A DNA stretch of 64,000 nt from Hydractinia symbiolongicarpus (Eukaryota > Cnidaria > Hydrozoa > Anthoathecata > Hydractiniidae). Under the pieces are notes generated by a model that made no database searches, was not told the origin of the DNA, and worked only from the letters and a program-made list of their open reading frames with translations. Made by a program: the position numbers and the translations under genes. This document shows positions 12,401-24,600 of this stretch, piece after piece. The DNA lies in the NCBI RefSeq assembly GCF_029227915.1, contig NC_079886.1:13945001-14009000 (forward strand). The letters are read 5' to 3'. Numbering within the stretch: the first letter of the stretch is position 1; every line of letters starts with the position of its first letter.

Positions 12401-13106
12401 GTTCCATCTGCCTGTGCAGGTTACCATTGGACTAGTCCTTCGAGTCTCAATGCGCTACAACGTTCCAAGTCGTTTTCATTAGCGCTGTTGCCTTAGAACA
12501 CTCTTAACTACGTGCACAGTCCTATAAAGGCTGTAATATGGCCTTTTGCAGTCTAGTAAAAGCCTCACACGTTAATCACGTGGTTCCAACTGCCTGCGCA
12601 AATTACCATTGGACTATTCCTTACAGTCTCAATGTGCTACAACGTCCCAAGTCATTTTCATTAGCGCCGCTGCTTTACAACACTATTAACAGCGTGCACA
12701 GTCCTATAAAGACCGTAGCATACCCTTTTGCAGTCCATTAAAGGTCGCACACGTGGACCACGTGGTTTCACCTGCCTGCGCAGGTTACCATTGGACTGTT
12801 CCTTCAAGTCTCGATGCACTACAACGTTCCAAGTGGTTTTCCTTAGCGCAGTGGCCTTAGACCACTCTTAACTACGTGCACAGTCCTATAAAGACCGCAA
12901 TACACCTTTTTGCAGTCCAATAAAGGCCGCACACGTAAATCACGCGGTTTCAGCTGCCTGCACCGGTTATCATTGGACTTGTCGTTCCAGTATTAATGCG
13001 TTACCACGTCCCAAGTCGTTTTCATTAGCGCCGCTGCCTTACAACACTCTTAACTACGTGCACAGTCCTTTAAAGGACGTAATATGGCCTTTTGCAGTCT
13101 AATAAA
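9467..13106 (+). repeat. HOR-A full unit, 20 monomers (3640 bp), copy 2
   Basis: This has the same monomer order as 731-4370, offset by 8736 bp, with scattered substitutions. One example is the CTGAATCACGTGG variant at about 12208, shared with the 17-mer (about 8567) but reading CTAAATC in copy 1 and the 11-mer. The monomer following the unit (13107) is type 13 (AAATTACGTGG), not type 1. This fits a switch of register between the near-identical monomers 12 and 20 and marks where clean HOR-A order ends. Confidence 0.86.
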
Positions 13107-16100
13107 GGCGTTGCACGTAAATTACGTGGTTTCACCTGTCTGCGCAGGTTACCATTGGACTAGTCCGCCAGTCTTAATGCGCTACAACGTTCCAAGTCGT
13201 TTTCATTAGCGCTGTTGCCTTAGAACACTCTTAACTACGTGCACAGTCATATAAAGACCTTAATATACCCTTTTGCAGTCCAATAAAGGCCGCACACGTA
13301 AATCACGCGGTTTCACCTGTCTGCGCAGGTTACCATTGGACTAGTCCTTCCAGTCTCAATGCGCTACAACGTTCCAAGTGGTTTTCCTTAGCGCTGTTGC
13401 CTTAGAACTCTCTTAACTACGTAAAAAGTCCTATAAAGGCTGTAATATGGCCTTTTGCAGTCTAATAAATGCGTCACACGTAAATCACGTGGTTCCATCT
13501 GCCTGCGCAGGTTGCCATTGCACTATTCCTTCCAGTCTCAATGCGCTACAACGTCCCAAGTCGTTTTCATTAGCGCCGCTACCTTACAACACTCTTAACT
13601 ACGTTCACAGTCCTATAAAGGCTGTAATATGGCTTTTTGCAGTCTAATAAAAACCTCGCACGTAAATCACGCGGTTTCACCTGTCTGCGCAAGTTACCAT
13701 TGGACTAGTTCTTCCAGTCTCAATGCAGGACAACGTCCCAAGTCGTTTTCATTAGCGCCATTGCATTAGAAGACTCTTAACTACATGCACAGTCCTATAA
13801 AGGCTGTAATATGGCACTTTGCGGTCTAATAAAAGCCTCACACGTAAATTAAGTGGTTCCATCTGCCTGCACAGGTTACCATTGGACTATTCCTTACAGT
13901 CTTAATGTGCTACAGCGTCCCAAGTCGTTTTCAATACCGCCGTTGCTTTACAACACTGTTAACTGCGTGCACAGTCCTATAAAGGCTGTAATATGGCCTT
14001 TTGCAGTCTAATAAAGGCGTTGCACGTAAATTACGTGGTTTCACCTGTCTGCGCAGGTTACCATTGGACTAGTCCTTCCAGTCTCGATGCACTACAACGT
14101 CCCAAGTTGTTTTCATTAGCGCCTTTGCATTAGAACACTCTTAGCTACGTGCACAGTCCTATAAAGGCTGTAATATGGCCTTTTGCAGTCTAGTAAAAGC
14201 TTCGCACGTAAATCACGTGGTTCCATCTGCCTGCGCAGGTTACCATTGGACTATTCCTTACAGTCTCAATGCGCTACCACGTCCCAAGTCGTCTTCATTA
14301 GCGCCGTTGCTTTACAACATTATTAACTACGTTCACCGTCCTATAAAGGCTGTAATATTGCCTTTTGCAGTCTCATAAAGGCCTCACACGTAAATCACGT
14401 GGTTTCACCTGCCTGCGCAGGTTACCATTGGACTGTTCCTTCCAGTCTCGATGCACTACAACGTCCCAAGTCTTTTTCATTAGCGCCGTTGCTTTCCAAC
14501 ACAATTAACTGCGTGCACAGTCCTATAAACACCGGACCATACTCTTTTGCAGTCCATTAAAGGTCGCACACGTAAATCACGTGGTTTCACCTGCCTGCGC
14601 AGGTTACCATTGGACTGTTCCTTCCAGTCTCGATGCACTACAACGTCCCAAGTCGTTTTCATTAGCGCCGCTGCCTTATAACACTCCTAACTACGTGCAC
14701 AGTCCTATAAAGGCCGTAATATGGCCTTTTGCGGTCTAATAAAAACCTCGCACGTAAATCACGCGGTTTCACCTGTCTGCGCAGGTTACCATTGGACTAG
14801 TCCTTCCAGTCTCAATGCGCTACAACGTCCTAAGTTGTTTTCATTAGCGCCATTGCATTAGAACACTCTTAACTACGTGCACAGTCCTATAAACGCTGTA
14901 ATATGGCCCTTTGCGGTCTAATAAAAGCCTCACACGTAAATCACGTGGTTCCATCTGCCTGCACAAGTTACCATTGGACTGTTCCTTCAAGTCTCGATGC
15001 ACTACAACGTTCCAAGTGGTTTTCCTTAGCGCAGTGGCCTTAGACCACTCTTAACTACGTGCACAGTCCTATAAAGACCGCAATACACCTTTTTGCAGTC
15101 CAATAAAGGCCGCACACGTAAATCACGCGGTTTCAGCTGCCTGCACCGGTCATCATTGGACTTGTCGTTCCAGTATTAATGCGCTACCACGTCCCAAGTC
15201 GTTTTCATTAGCGCCGCTGCCTTAGAACACTCTTAACTACGTGCACAGTCATATAAAGACCGTAATATACCCTTTTGCAGTCCAATAAAGGCCGCACACG
15301 TAAATCACGCGGTTTCAGCTGCCCGCGCAGGTTACCATTAGACTAGTCCTTCCAGTCTCAATGCACTACAACGTTCCAAGTGGTTTTCCTTAGCGCTGTT
15401 GCCTTAGAACTCTCTTAACTACGTGCACAGTCCTATAAAGGCTGTAATATGGCCTTTTGCAGTCTAATAAATGCGTCACACGTAAATCACGTGGTTCCAT
15501 CTGCCTGTGCACGTTACCATTGCACTATTCCTTCCAGTCTGAATGCGCTACAACGTCCCAAGTCGTTTTCATTAGCGCCGCTACCTTACAACACTCTTAA
15601 CTACGTTCACAGTCCTATAAAGGCTGTAATATGGCTTTTTGCAGTCTAATAAAAACCTCGCACGTAAATCACGTGGTTTCACCTGTCTGCGCAAGTTACC
15701 ATTGGACTAGTTCTTCCAGTCTCAATGCGGGACAACGTCCCAAGTCGTTTTCATTAGCGCCATTGCATTAGAAGACTCTTAACTACGTGCACAGTCCTAT
15801 AAAGGCTGTAATATGGCCCTTTGCAGTCTAATAAAAGCCTCACACGTAAATTACGTGGTTCCATCTGCCTGTGCACGTTACCATTGCACTATTCCTTCCA
15901 GTCTTAATGCGCTACAACGTCCCAAGTCGTTTTCATTAGCGCCGCTACCTTACAACACTCTTAACTACGTTCACAGTCCTATAAAGGCTGTAATATGGCT
16001 TTTTGCAGTCTAATAAAAACCTCGCACGTAAATCACGCGGTTTCACCTGTCTGCGCAAGTTACCATTGGACTAGTTCTTCCAGTCTCAATGCGGGACAAC

Positions 16101-17193
16101 GTCCCAAGTCGTTTTCATTAGCGCCATTGCATTAGAAGACTCTTAACTACGTGCACAGTCCTATAAAGGCTGTAATATGGCCCTTTGCGGTCTAATAAAA
16201 GCCTCACACGTAAATTACGTGGTTCCATCTGCCTGCACAGGTTACCATTGGACTATTCCTTACAGTCTCAATGTGCTACAGCGTCCCAAGTCGTTTTCAA
16301 TACCGCCGTTGCTTTACAACACTGTTAACTGCGTGCACAGTCCTATAAAGGCTGTAATATGGCCTTTTGCAGTCTAATAAAGGCGTTGCACGTAAATTAC
16401 GTGGTTTCACCTGTCTGCGCAGGTTACCATTGGACTAGTCCTTCCAGTCTCGATGCACTACAACGTCCCAAGTTGTTTTCATTAGCGCCTTCGCATTAGA
16501 ACACTCTTAGCTACGTGCACAGACCTATAACGGCTGTAATATGGCCTTTTGCAGTCTAGTAAAAGCCTCACACGTAAATCACGTGGTTCCATCTGCCTGC
16601 GCAGGTTACCATTGGACTATTCCTTACAGTCTCAATGTGCTACCACGTCCCAAGTCGTCTTCATTAGCGCCGTTGCTTTACAACACTCTTAACTACGTGC
16701 ACAGTCCAATAAAGGCTGTAATGTAGCCTTTTGCAGTCTAATAAAGGCCTCATACGTAATTAATGTGGTTCCATCTGCCTGTGCAGGTTACCATTGCAAT
16801 GTTCTTTCCAGTCTTATGCGCTACCACGTCCCAAGTCTTTTTCATTAGCGCCGTTGCTTTCCAACATAATTAACTGCGTGCACAGTCCTATAAAGACCGG
16901 AACATACTCTTTTGCAGTCCATAAAGGTCGCACACGTAAATCACGTGGTTTCACCTGCCTGCCCAGGTTACCATTGGACTGTTCCTTCCAGTCTCGATGC
17001 ACTACAACGTCCCAAGTCGTTTTCATTAGCGCCGCTGCCTTACAACACTCCTAACTACTTGCACAGTCCTATAAAGGCCGTAATATGGCCTTTTGCAGTC
17101 TAATAAAAACCTCGCACGTAAATCACGCGGTTTCACCTGTCTGCGCAGGTTACCATTGGACTAGTCCTTCCAGTCTCAATGCGCTACAACGTT
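13107..17193 (+). repeat. Transition zone: diverged monomers between HOR-A and HOR-B
   Basis: This holds only satellite monomers and no unique DNA. It starts with HOR-A types 13-15, then mixes monomers with private changes: CCGCCAGTCTTA near 13166, ATGCAGGAC near 13723, GCGGGACAACG at 15727 and 16091, and CAATACCGCC near 13933 and 16299. At 13421-13430 the normal GTGCACAGTC reads GTAAAAAGTC, three changes in four bases. Monomers near 14500 and 16850 carry TTTCCAAC with ACCGGA. HOR-A-like pieces recur at 14980-15230 (GTTCCTTCAAG, then CTGCACCGG). Some monomers lose one base. Lower internal order is typical of the edge between two homogenised domains. Confidence 0.75.
15449..16176 (+). repeat. 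Tandem 364-bp dimer, two copies
   Basis: The two monomers starting at the ATGGCC at 15449 and 15631 are followed by the same pair at 15813 and 15995. The second member of each pair carries the private GCGGGACAACG (about 15727 and 16091, exactly 364 bp apart) together with TTAGAAGACTC. The pair is also seen once at about 29458-29821. The first members differ at a few bases (TGCGTCAC against AAGCCTCAC), so the dimer is not brand new. Confidence 0.75.
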
Positions 17194-18467
17194 CCAAGTC
17201 GTTTTCATTAGCGCCATTGCATTAGAATACTCTTAACTACGTGCACAGTCCTATAAAGGCTGTAATATGGCCTTTTGCAGTCTAATAAAAGCCTCACACG
17301 TAAGTCACGTGGTTCCATCTGCCTGCCCAGGTTACCATTGCACTATTCCTTCCAGTCTCAATGCGCTACAACGTCCCAAATCGTTTTCATTAGCGCCGTT
17401 GCCTTACAACACTCTTAACTACGTGTGCAGTCCTATAAAGGCTGTAATATGGCCTTTTGCAGTTTAATAAAAGCCTCGCACGTAAATCACGCGGTTTCAC
17501 CTGTCTGCGCAGGTTACCATTGGACTAGTCCTTCCAGTCTCGATGCACTACAACGTCCCAAGTTGTTTTCATTAGCGCCTTTGCATTAGAACACTCTTAA
17601 CTACGTGCACAGTCCTATAAAGGCTGTAATATGGCCTTTTTTAGTCTAGTAAAAGCCTCACACGTAAATCACGTGGTTCCATCTGCCTGCGCAGGTTACC
17701 ATTGCACAATTCCTTCCAGTCTCAATGCGCTACAACGTCCCAAGTCATTTTCATTAGCGCCATTGCATTAGAACACTCTTAACTACGTGCACAGTCCTAT
17801 AAAGGCTGTATTATTGCCCTTTGCGGTCTAATAAAAGCCTCACACGTAAATCACGTGCTTCCATCTGCCTGCGCAGGTTACCATTGGACTAGTCCTTCAA
17901 GTCTCAATACGCTACAACGTTCCAAGTCGTTTTCATTAGCGCTGTTGTCTTAGAACACTCTTAACTACGTGCACAGTCCTATAAAGGCTGTAATATGGCC
18001 TTTTGCAGTCTAATAAAGGCCTCATGCGTAATTAACGTGCTTCCATCTGCCTGCGCAGGTTACCATTGGCCTAGTGCTTCCAGTCTCAATGCGCTACAAC
18101 GCTCCAAGTCGTTTTCATTAGCGCTGTTGCCTTAGAACACTCTTAACTACGTGCACAGTCATATAAAGACCGTAATATACCCTTTTGCAGTCCAATAAAG
18201 GCCGCACACGTAAATCACGCGGTTTCAGCTGCCCGCGCAGGTTACCATTAGACTAGTCCTTCCAGTCTCAATGCACTACAACGTTCCAAGTGGTTTTCCT
18301 TAGCGCTGTTGCCTTAGAACTCTCTTAACTACGTGCACAGTCCAATAAAAGGTGTAATGTAGCCTTTTGCAGTCTAATAAAGGCCTCACACGTAAATCAC
18401 GTGGTTCCATCTGCCTGTGCACGTTACCATTGCACTATTCCTTCCAGTCTCAATGCGCTACAACGTC
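17194..18467 (+). repeat. 1274-bp (7-monomer) tandem duplication, copy 1
   Basis: From the CCATTGCATTAGAATACTC at about 17214, the sequence matches that at about 18488 with a 1274-bp offset (7 x 182). Private markers are shared: GCACGTAAGTCACG/CCTGCCCAGG, GGCCTTTTTTAGTCTAG, TATTATTGCCC, CATGCGTAATTAACG and CAGCTGCCCGCGCAGG. The left limit is the TTCC/TCCC difference at about 17193. The right limit falls in a shared 25-bp stretch around 18466-18490. Confidence 0.85.
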
Positions 18468-19741
18468 CCAAGTCGTTTTCATTAGCGCCATTGCATTAGA
18501 ATACTCTTAACTACGTGCACAGTCCTATAAAGGCTGTAATATGGCCTTTTGCAGTCTAATAAAAGCCTCACACGTAAGTCACGTGGTTCCATCTGCCTGC
18601 CCAGGTTACCATTGCACTATTCCTTCCAGTCTCAATGCGCTACAACGTCCCAAATCGTTTTCATTAGCGCCGTTGCCTTACAACACTCTTAACTACGTGT
18701 GCAGTCCTATAAAGGCTGTAATATGGCCTTTTGCAGTCTAATAAAAGCCTCGCACGTAAATCACGCGGTTTCACCTGTCTGCGCAGGTTACCATTGGACT
18801 AGTCCTTCCAGTCTCGATGCACTACAACGTCCCAAGTTGTTTTCATTAGCGCCTTTGCATTAGAACACTCTTAACTACGTGCACAGTCCTATAAAGGCTG
18901 TAATATGGCCTTTTTTAGTCTAGTAAAAGCCTCACACGTAAATCACGTGGTTCCATCTGCCTGCGCAGGTTACCATTGCACAATTCCTTCCAGTCTCAAT
19001 GCGCTACAACGTCCCAAGTCATTTTCATTAGCGCCATTGCATTAGAACACTCTTAACTACGTGCACAGTCCTATAAAGGCTGTATTATTGCCCTTTGCGG
19101 TCTAATAAAAGCCTCACACGTAAATCACGTGCTTCCATCTGCCTGCGCAGGTTACCATTGGACTAGTCCTTCAAGTCTCAATACGCTACAACGTTCCAAG
19201 TCGTTTTCATTAGCGCTGTTGTCTTAGAACACTCTTAACTACGTGCACAGTCCTATAAAGGCTGTAATATGGCCTTTTGCAGTCTAATAAAGGCCTCATG
19301 CGTAATTAACGTGCTTCCATCTGCCTGCGCAGGTTACCATTTGCCTAGTGCTTCCAGTCTCAATGCGCTACAACGCTCCAAGTCGTTTTCATTAGCGCTG
19401 TTGCCTTAGAACACTCTTAACTACGTGCACAGTCATATAAAGACCGTAATATACCCTTTTGCAGTCCAATAAAGGCCGCACACGTAAATCACGCGGTTTC
19501 AGCTGCCCGCGCAGGTTACCATTAGACTAGTCCTTCCAGTCTCAATGCACTACAACGTTCCAAGTGGTTTTCCTTAGCGCTGTTGCCTTAGAACTCTCTT
19601 AACTACGTGCACAGTCCAATAAAAGGTGTAATGTAGCCTTTTGCAGTCTAATAAAGGCCTCACACGTAAATCACGTGGTTCCATCTGCCTGTGCACGTTA
19701 CCATTGCACTATTCCTTCCAGTCTCAATGCGCTACAACGTC
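18468..19741 (+). repeat. 1274-bp (7-monomer) tandem duplication, copy 2
   Basis: This is nearly identical to the preceding copy. The differences I noticed are CATTTGCC (about 19340) against CATTGGCC (about 18066), and GCAGTCTAA (about 18735) against GCAGTTTAA (about 17461). Such identity over seven monomers, when neighbouring monomers of the same array differ at 5-20% of sites, points to a recent event. Its last four monomer types continue into HOR-B. Confidence 0.85.
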
Positions 19742-20568
19742 CCAAGTCGTTTTCATTAGCGCCGCTACCTTACAACACTCTTAACTACGTGCACAGTCCT
19801 ATAAAGGCTGTAATATGGCCTTTTGCAGTCTAATAAAAACCTAGCACGTAAATCACGCGGTTTCACCTGTCTGCGCAAGTTACCATTGGACTGTTCCTTC
19901 CAGTCTCGATGCACTACAACGTCCCAAGTTGTTTTCTTGAGCGCCGCTGCCTTACAACACTCCTAACTACGTGCACAGTCCTATAAAGGCCGTAATATGG
20001 CCTTTTGCAGTCTAATAAAAACCTCGCACGTAAATCACGCAGTTTCACCTGTCTGCGCAGGTTACCATTGGACTGGTCCTTCCATTCTCAATGCGCTTCA
20101 ACGTCCCAAGTCGTTTTCATTAGCGCCATTGCATTAGAACACTCTTAACAACGTGCACAGTCCTATAAAGGCTGCTGTAATATGGCCTTTTGCAGTCTAA
20201 TAAAAGCCTAGCACGTAAATCACGTGGCTTCACCTGTCTGCGCAGTTTACCATTGGACTAGTCCTTCAAGTCTGAATGCGTTAGAACATCCCAAGTCGTT
20301 ATCAATAGGGCTGTGGCCTTAGAACTGTCTTAACTATGTGCACAGTCCTATAAAGGCTGTAATATGGCCTTTTGCAGTCTAATAAAGGCTTCACACGTAA
20401 ATCACGTGGTTTCACCTGCCTGCGCAGGTTACCATTGGACTGTTCCTTCCAGTCTCGATGCACTACAACGTCCCAAGTTGTTTTCATGAGCGCCGCTGCC
20501 TTACAACACTCCTAACTACGTGCACAGTCCTATAAAGGCTGTAATATGGCCTTTTGCAGTCTAATAAA
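19742..20568 (+). repeat. HOR-B monomers 7-10, complete set
   Basis: Four monomer types occur in order: one with AACCTAGCACG (about 19840), one with AACCTCGCACG and CACGCAGTTTC (about 20020), one with GCCTAGCACG and GTGGCTTCACC (about 20206) and one with GGCTTCACACG (about 20385). This is the only place where all four stand together. In each of the three HOR-B units at 30.9-35.5 kb one of the first three is missing. The monomer boundary near 20171-20176 has a 3-bp gain (GGCTGCTG for GGCTG) not seen in the related copies. Confidence 0.8.
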
Positions 20569-21690
20569 GGCCTCATACGTAATTAATGTGGTTCCATCTG
20601 CCTGTGCAGGTTACCATTGCAATGTTCTTTCCAGTCTTATGCGCTACCACGTCCCAAGTCGTTTTCATTAGCGCCGTTGCCTCACAACACTCTTAACTAC
20701 GTGTGCGCAGTCCAATAAAGGCTCTAATATGGCCTTTTGCAGTCTAATAAAGGCCTGACACGTAAATCACGTGCTTCCATCTGCTTGCGCAGGTTACCAT
20801 TGGCCTAGTCCTTCCAGTCTCAATGCGCTACAACGTCCCAAGTCATTTTCATTAGCGCCATTGCATTAGAACACTCTTAACTACGTGCACAGTCCTATAA
20901 AGGCTGTATTATTGCCCTTTGCGGTCTAATAAAAGCCTCACACGTAAATCACGTGCTTCCATCTGCCTGCGCAGGTTACCATTGGACTAGTCCTTCAAGT
21001 CTCAATACGCTACAACGTTCCAAGTCGTTTTCATTAGCGCTGTTGCCTTAGAACACTCTTAACTACGTGCACAGTCCAATAAAGGCTGTAATATGGCCTT
21101 TTGCAGTCTAATAAAGGCCTCATGCGTAATTAACGTGCTTCCATCTGCCTGCGCAGGTTACCATTGGCCTAGTGCTTCCAGTCTCAATGCGCTACAACGC
21201 TCCAAGTCGTTTTCATTAGCGCTGTTGCCTTAGAACACTCTTAACTACGTGCACAGTCATATAAAGACCGTAATATACCCTTTTGCAGTCCAATAAAGGC
21301 CGCACACGTAAATCACGCGGTTTCAGCTGCCCGCGCAGGTTACCATTAGACTAGTCCTTCCAGTTTCAATGCACTACAACGTTCCAAGTGGTTTTCCTTA
21401 GCGCTGTTGCCTTAGAACTCTCTTAACTACGTGCACAGTCCAATAAAAGGTGTAATGTAGCCTTTTGCAGTCTAATAAAGGCCTCACACGTAAATCACGT
21501 GGTTCCATCTGCCTGTGCACGTTACCATTGCACTATTCCTTCCAGTCTCAATGCGCTACAACGTCCCAAGTCGTTTTCATTAGCGCCGCTACCTTACAAC
21601 ACTCTTAACTACGTGCACAGTCCTATAAAGGCTGTAATATGGCCTTTTGCAGTCTAATAAAAACCTAGCACGTAAATCACGCCGTTTCAC
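20569..21690 (+). repeat. HOR-B partial unit (monomers 1-6 and start of 7)
   Basis: The order is the CATACGTAATTAATGTGG monomer, the CCTGACACG monomer, a GTGCTTCC monomer with TATTATTGCCC, the CATGCGTAATTAACG monomer, the CAGCTGCCCGCGC monomer, the CCTGTGCACG monomer, then AACCTAGCACG. This matches 32205 onward at about 11.64 kb offset. At about 21680-21700 the AACCTAG monomer switches to a CGCCGTTTCACCTGCC type and HOR-B order ends. Confidence 0.8.
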
Positions 21691-24600
21691 CTGCCTGCGC
21701 AGGTTACCATTGGACTGTTCCTTCCAGTCTCGATGCACTACAACGTCCCAAGTCGTTTTCATTAGCGCCGTTGCCTTAAAACACTCCTAACTACGTGTGC
21801 GCAGTCCAATAAAGTCTCTAATATGGCCTTTTGCAGTCTAATAAAGGCCTGACACGTAAATCACGCGCTTCCATCTGCTTGCGCAGGTTACCATTGGCCT
21901 AGTCCTTCCAGTCTCAATGCGCTACAACGTCCCAAGTCGTTTTCATTGGCGCCGTTGCCTTAGAATACTCTTAACTACGTGCACAGTCCTATAAAGGCTG
22001 TAATATGGCCTTTTGCAGTCTAATAAAAGCCTCACACGTAAATCACGTGGTTCCATCTGCCTGCGCAGGTTACCATTGGACTATTCCTTCAGTCTCAATG
22101 TGCTACAACGTCCCAAGTCGTCTTCATTAGCGCCGTTGCTTTACAACACTATTAACTACGTTCACCGTCTTATAAAGGCTGTAATATTGCCTTTTGCGGT
22201 CTCATAAAGGCCTCATACGTAATTAATGTGGTTCCATCTGCCTGTGCAGGTTTCCATTGCACTGTTCTTGCCAGTCTCATGCGCTACCACGTCCCAAGTC
22301 GTTTTCATTAGCGCCGTTGCCTTACAACATTCTTAACTACGTGCACAGTCCAATAAAGGGTGTAATATAGCCTTTTGCAGTCTAATAAAAGCCACACACG
22401 TTAATCACGTGGTTCCATCTGCCTGTGCGGGTTACCATTGGCCTAGTCCTTCCAGTCTCAATGCACTACAACGTCCCAAGTCGTTTTCCTTAGTGCCGTC
22501 GCTTTAGAACACTCTTAACTACGTGCATCGTCCTATAAAGGCTGTAATATGGCCTTTTGCAGTCTAATAAAAGCCTCACACGTAAATCACGTGGTTCCAT
22601 CTGCCTGCGCAGGTTACCATTGCACAATTCCTTCCAGTCTCAATGCACTACAACGTCACAAGTCGTTTTCATTAGCGCCATTGCATTAGAACACTCTTAA
22701 CTACGTGCACAGTCCTATAAAGGCTGTAATACGGCCCTTTGCGGTCTAAAAAAAGCCTCACACGTAAATCACGTGGTTCCATCTGCCTGCGCAGGTTACC
22801 ATTGGACTAGTCCTTCCAGTCTCAATGCGCTACAACGTTCCAAGTCGTTTTCATTAGCGCTGTTATCTTAGAACACTCTTAACTACGTGCACAGTCCTAT
22901 AAAGACCGCAATACACCTTTTTGCAGTCCAATAAACGCCTCACACGTAAATCACGTGGTTCCATCTGCCTGCGCAGGTTACCATGGGACTAGTCCTTCCA
23001 GTCTCAATGCGCTACAACGTTCCAAGTGGTTTTCATTAGCGCTGTTGCCTTAGAACACTCTTAACTACGTGCACAGTCCTATAAAGGCTGTAATATTGCC
23101 TTTTGCAGTCTCATAAAGGCCTCATACGTAATTAATGTGGTTCCATCTGCCTGTGCAGGTTACCATTGCACTGTTCCTTCCAGTCTCATGCGCTACCACG
23201 TCCCAAGTCGTTTTCATTAGCGCCGTTGCCTTACAACACTCTTAACTACGTGCACAGTCCAATAAAGGGTGTAATATAGCCTTTTGCAGTCTAATAAAAG
23301 CCTCACACGTAAATCAAGTGGTTCCATCTGCCTGTGCAGGTTACCATTGGCCTAGTCCTTCCAGTCTCAATGCACTACAACGTCCTAAGTCGTTTTCATT
23401 AGCGCCATTGCATTAGAACACACTTAACAACGTGCACAGTCCTATAAAGGCTGTAATATGGCCTTTTGCAGTCTAATAAAAGCCTAGCACGTAAATCACG
23501 TGGTTTCACCTGTCTGCGCAGGTTACCATTGGACTAGTCCTTCAAGTCTGAATGCGTTAGAACGTCCCAAGTCGTTATCAATAGGGCTGTGGCCTTAGAA
23601 CTGTCTTAACTATGTGCACAGTCCTATAAAGGCTGTAATATGGCCTTTTGCAGTCTAATAAAGGCCTCATACGTAATTAATGTGGTTCCATCTGCCTGTG
23701 CAGGTTACCATTGCAATGTTCTTTCCAGTCTTATGCGCTACCACGTCCCAAGTCGTTTTCATTAGCGCCGTTGCCTTACAACACTCTTAACTATGTGTGC
23801 GCAGTCCAATAAAGGCTGTAATATGGCCTTTTGCAGTCTAATAAAGGCTTGACACGTAAATCACGTGCTTCCATCTGCTTGCGCAGGTTACCATTGGACT
23901 AGTCCTTCCAGTCTCGATGCACTAAAACGTCCCAAGTTGTTTTCATTAGCGCCTTTGCATTAGAACACTCTTAACTACGTGCACAGTCCTATAAAGGCTG
24001 TAATATGGCCTTTTTTAGTCTAGTAAAAGCCTCACACGTAAATCACGTGGTTCCATCTGCCTGCGCAAGTTACCATTGGACTATTCCTTCAGTCTCAATG
24101 TGCTAAAACGTCCCAAGTCGTCTTCATTAGCGCCGTTGCTTTACAACACTATTAACTACGTTCACCGTCTTATAAAGGCTGTAATATTGCCTTTTGCAGT
24201 CTCATAAAGGCCTCATACGTAATTAATGTGGTTCCATCTGCCTGTGCAGGTTTCCATTGCACTCTTCTTGCCAGTCTCATGCGCTACCACGTCCCAAGTC
24301 GTTCTCATTAGCGCCGTTGCCTTACAACACTCTAAACTACGTTCACAGTCCAATAAAGAGTGTAATATAGCCTTTTGCAGTCTAATAAAAGCCTCACACG
24401 TAAATCACGTGGTTCCATCTGCCTGTGCAGGTTACCATTGGCCTAGTCCTTCCAGTCTCAATGCACTACAACGTCCCAAGTCGTTTTCCTTAGTGCCGTC
24501 GCTTTAGAACACTCTTAACTAAGTGCATCGTCCTATAAAGGCTGTAATATGGCCTTTTGCAGATTAATAAAAGCCTCACACGTAAATCACGTGGTTCCAT

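Larger units (their letters stand above)
1648..12764 (+). other. Set of 15-bp CACGTGGACCACGTG dyads in HOR-A
   Basis: In certain HOR-A monomers the usual CACGTAAATCACGTGG is replaced by CACGTGG-A-CCACGTG. This is a perfect inverted repeat with one central base and contains two CACGTG cores. I find it at 1648-1662, 2558-2572, 4014-4028, 4560-4574, 6016-6030, 7290-7304, 9110-9124, 10384-10398, 11294-11308 and 12750-12764, spaced by 3, 5, 7, 8 or 10 monomers. It belongs to monomers 6, 11 and 19. One further copy lies outside the block at 28942. The form looks like a two- or three-base change fixed before the HOR spread. Confidence 0.9.

Noticed and set aside
16794-17054. 86-codon frame repeated at 26805 and 30257, with a 70-codon frame on the opposite strand
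   Set aside because: All three sit in copies of the same duplicated segment, and conservation is explained by recent duplication. The 1-bp-short monomers only happen to keep the frame open.
20302-20487. Minus-strand frames of about 61 codons recurring at 31938, 33577, 56308, 59401 and 61402
   Set aside because: They fall on the same two monomer types each time and have no upstream signal, no codon-position bias that I can see and no known motif.
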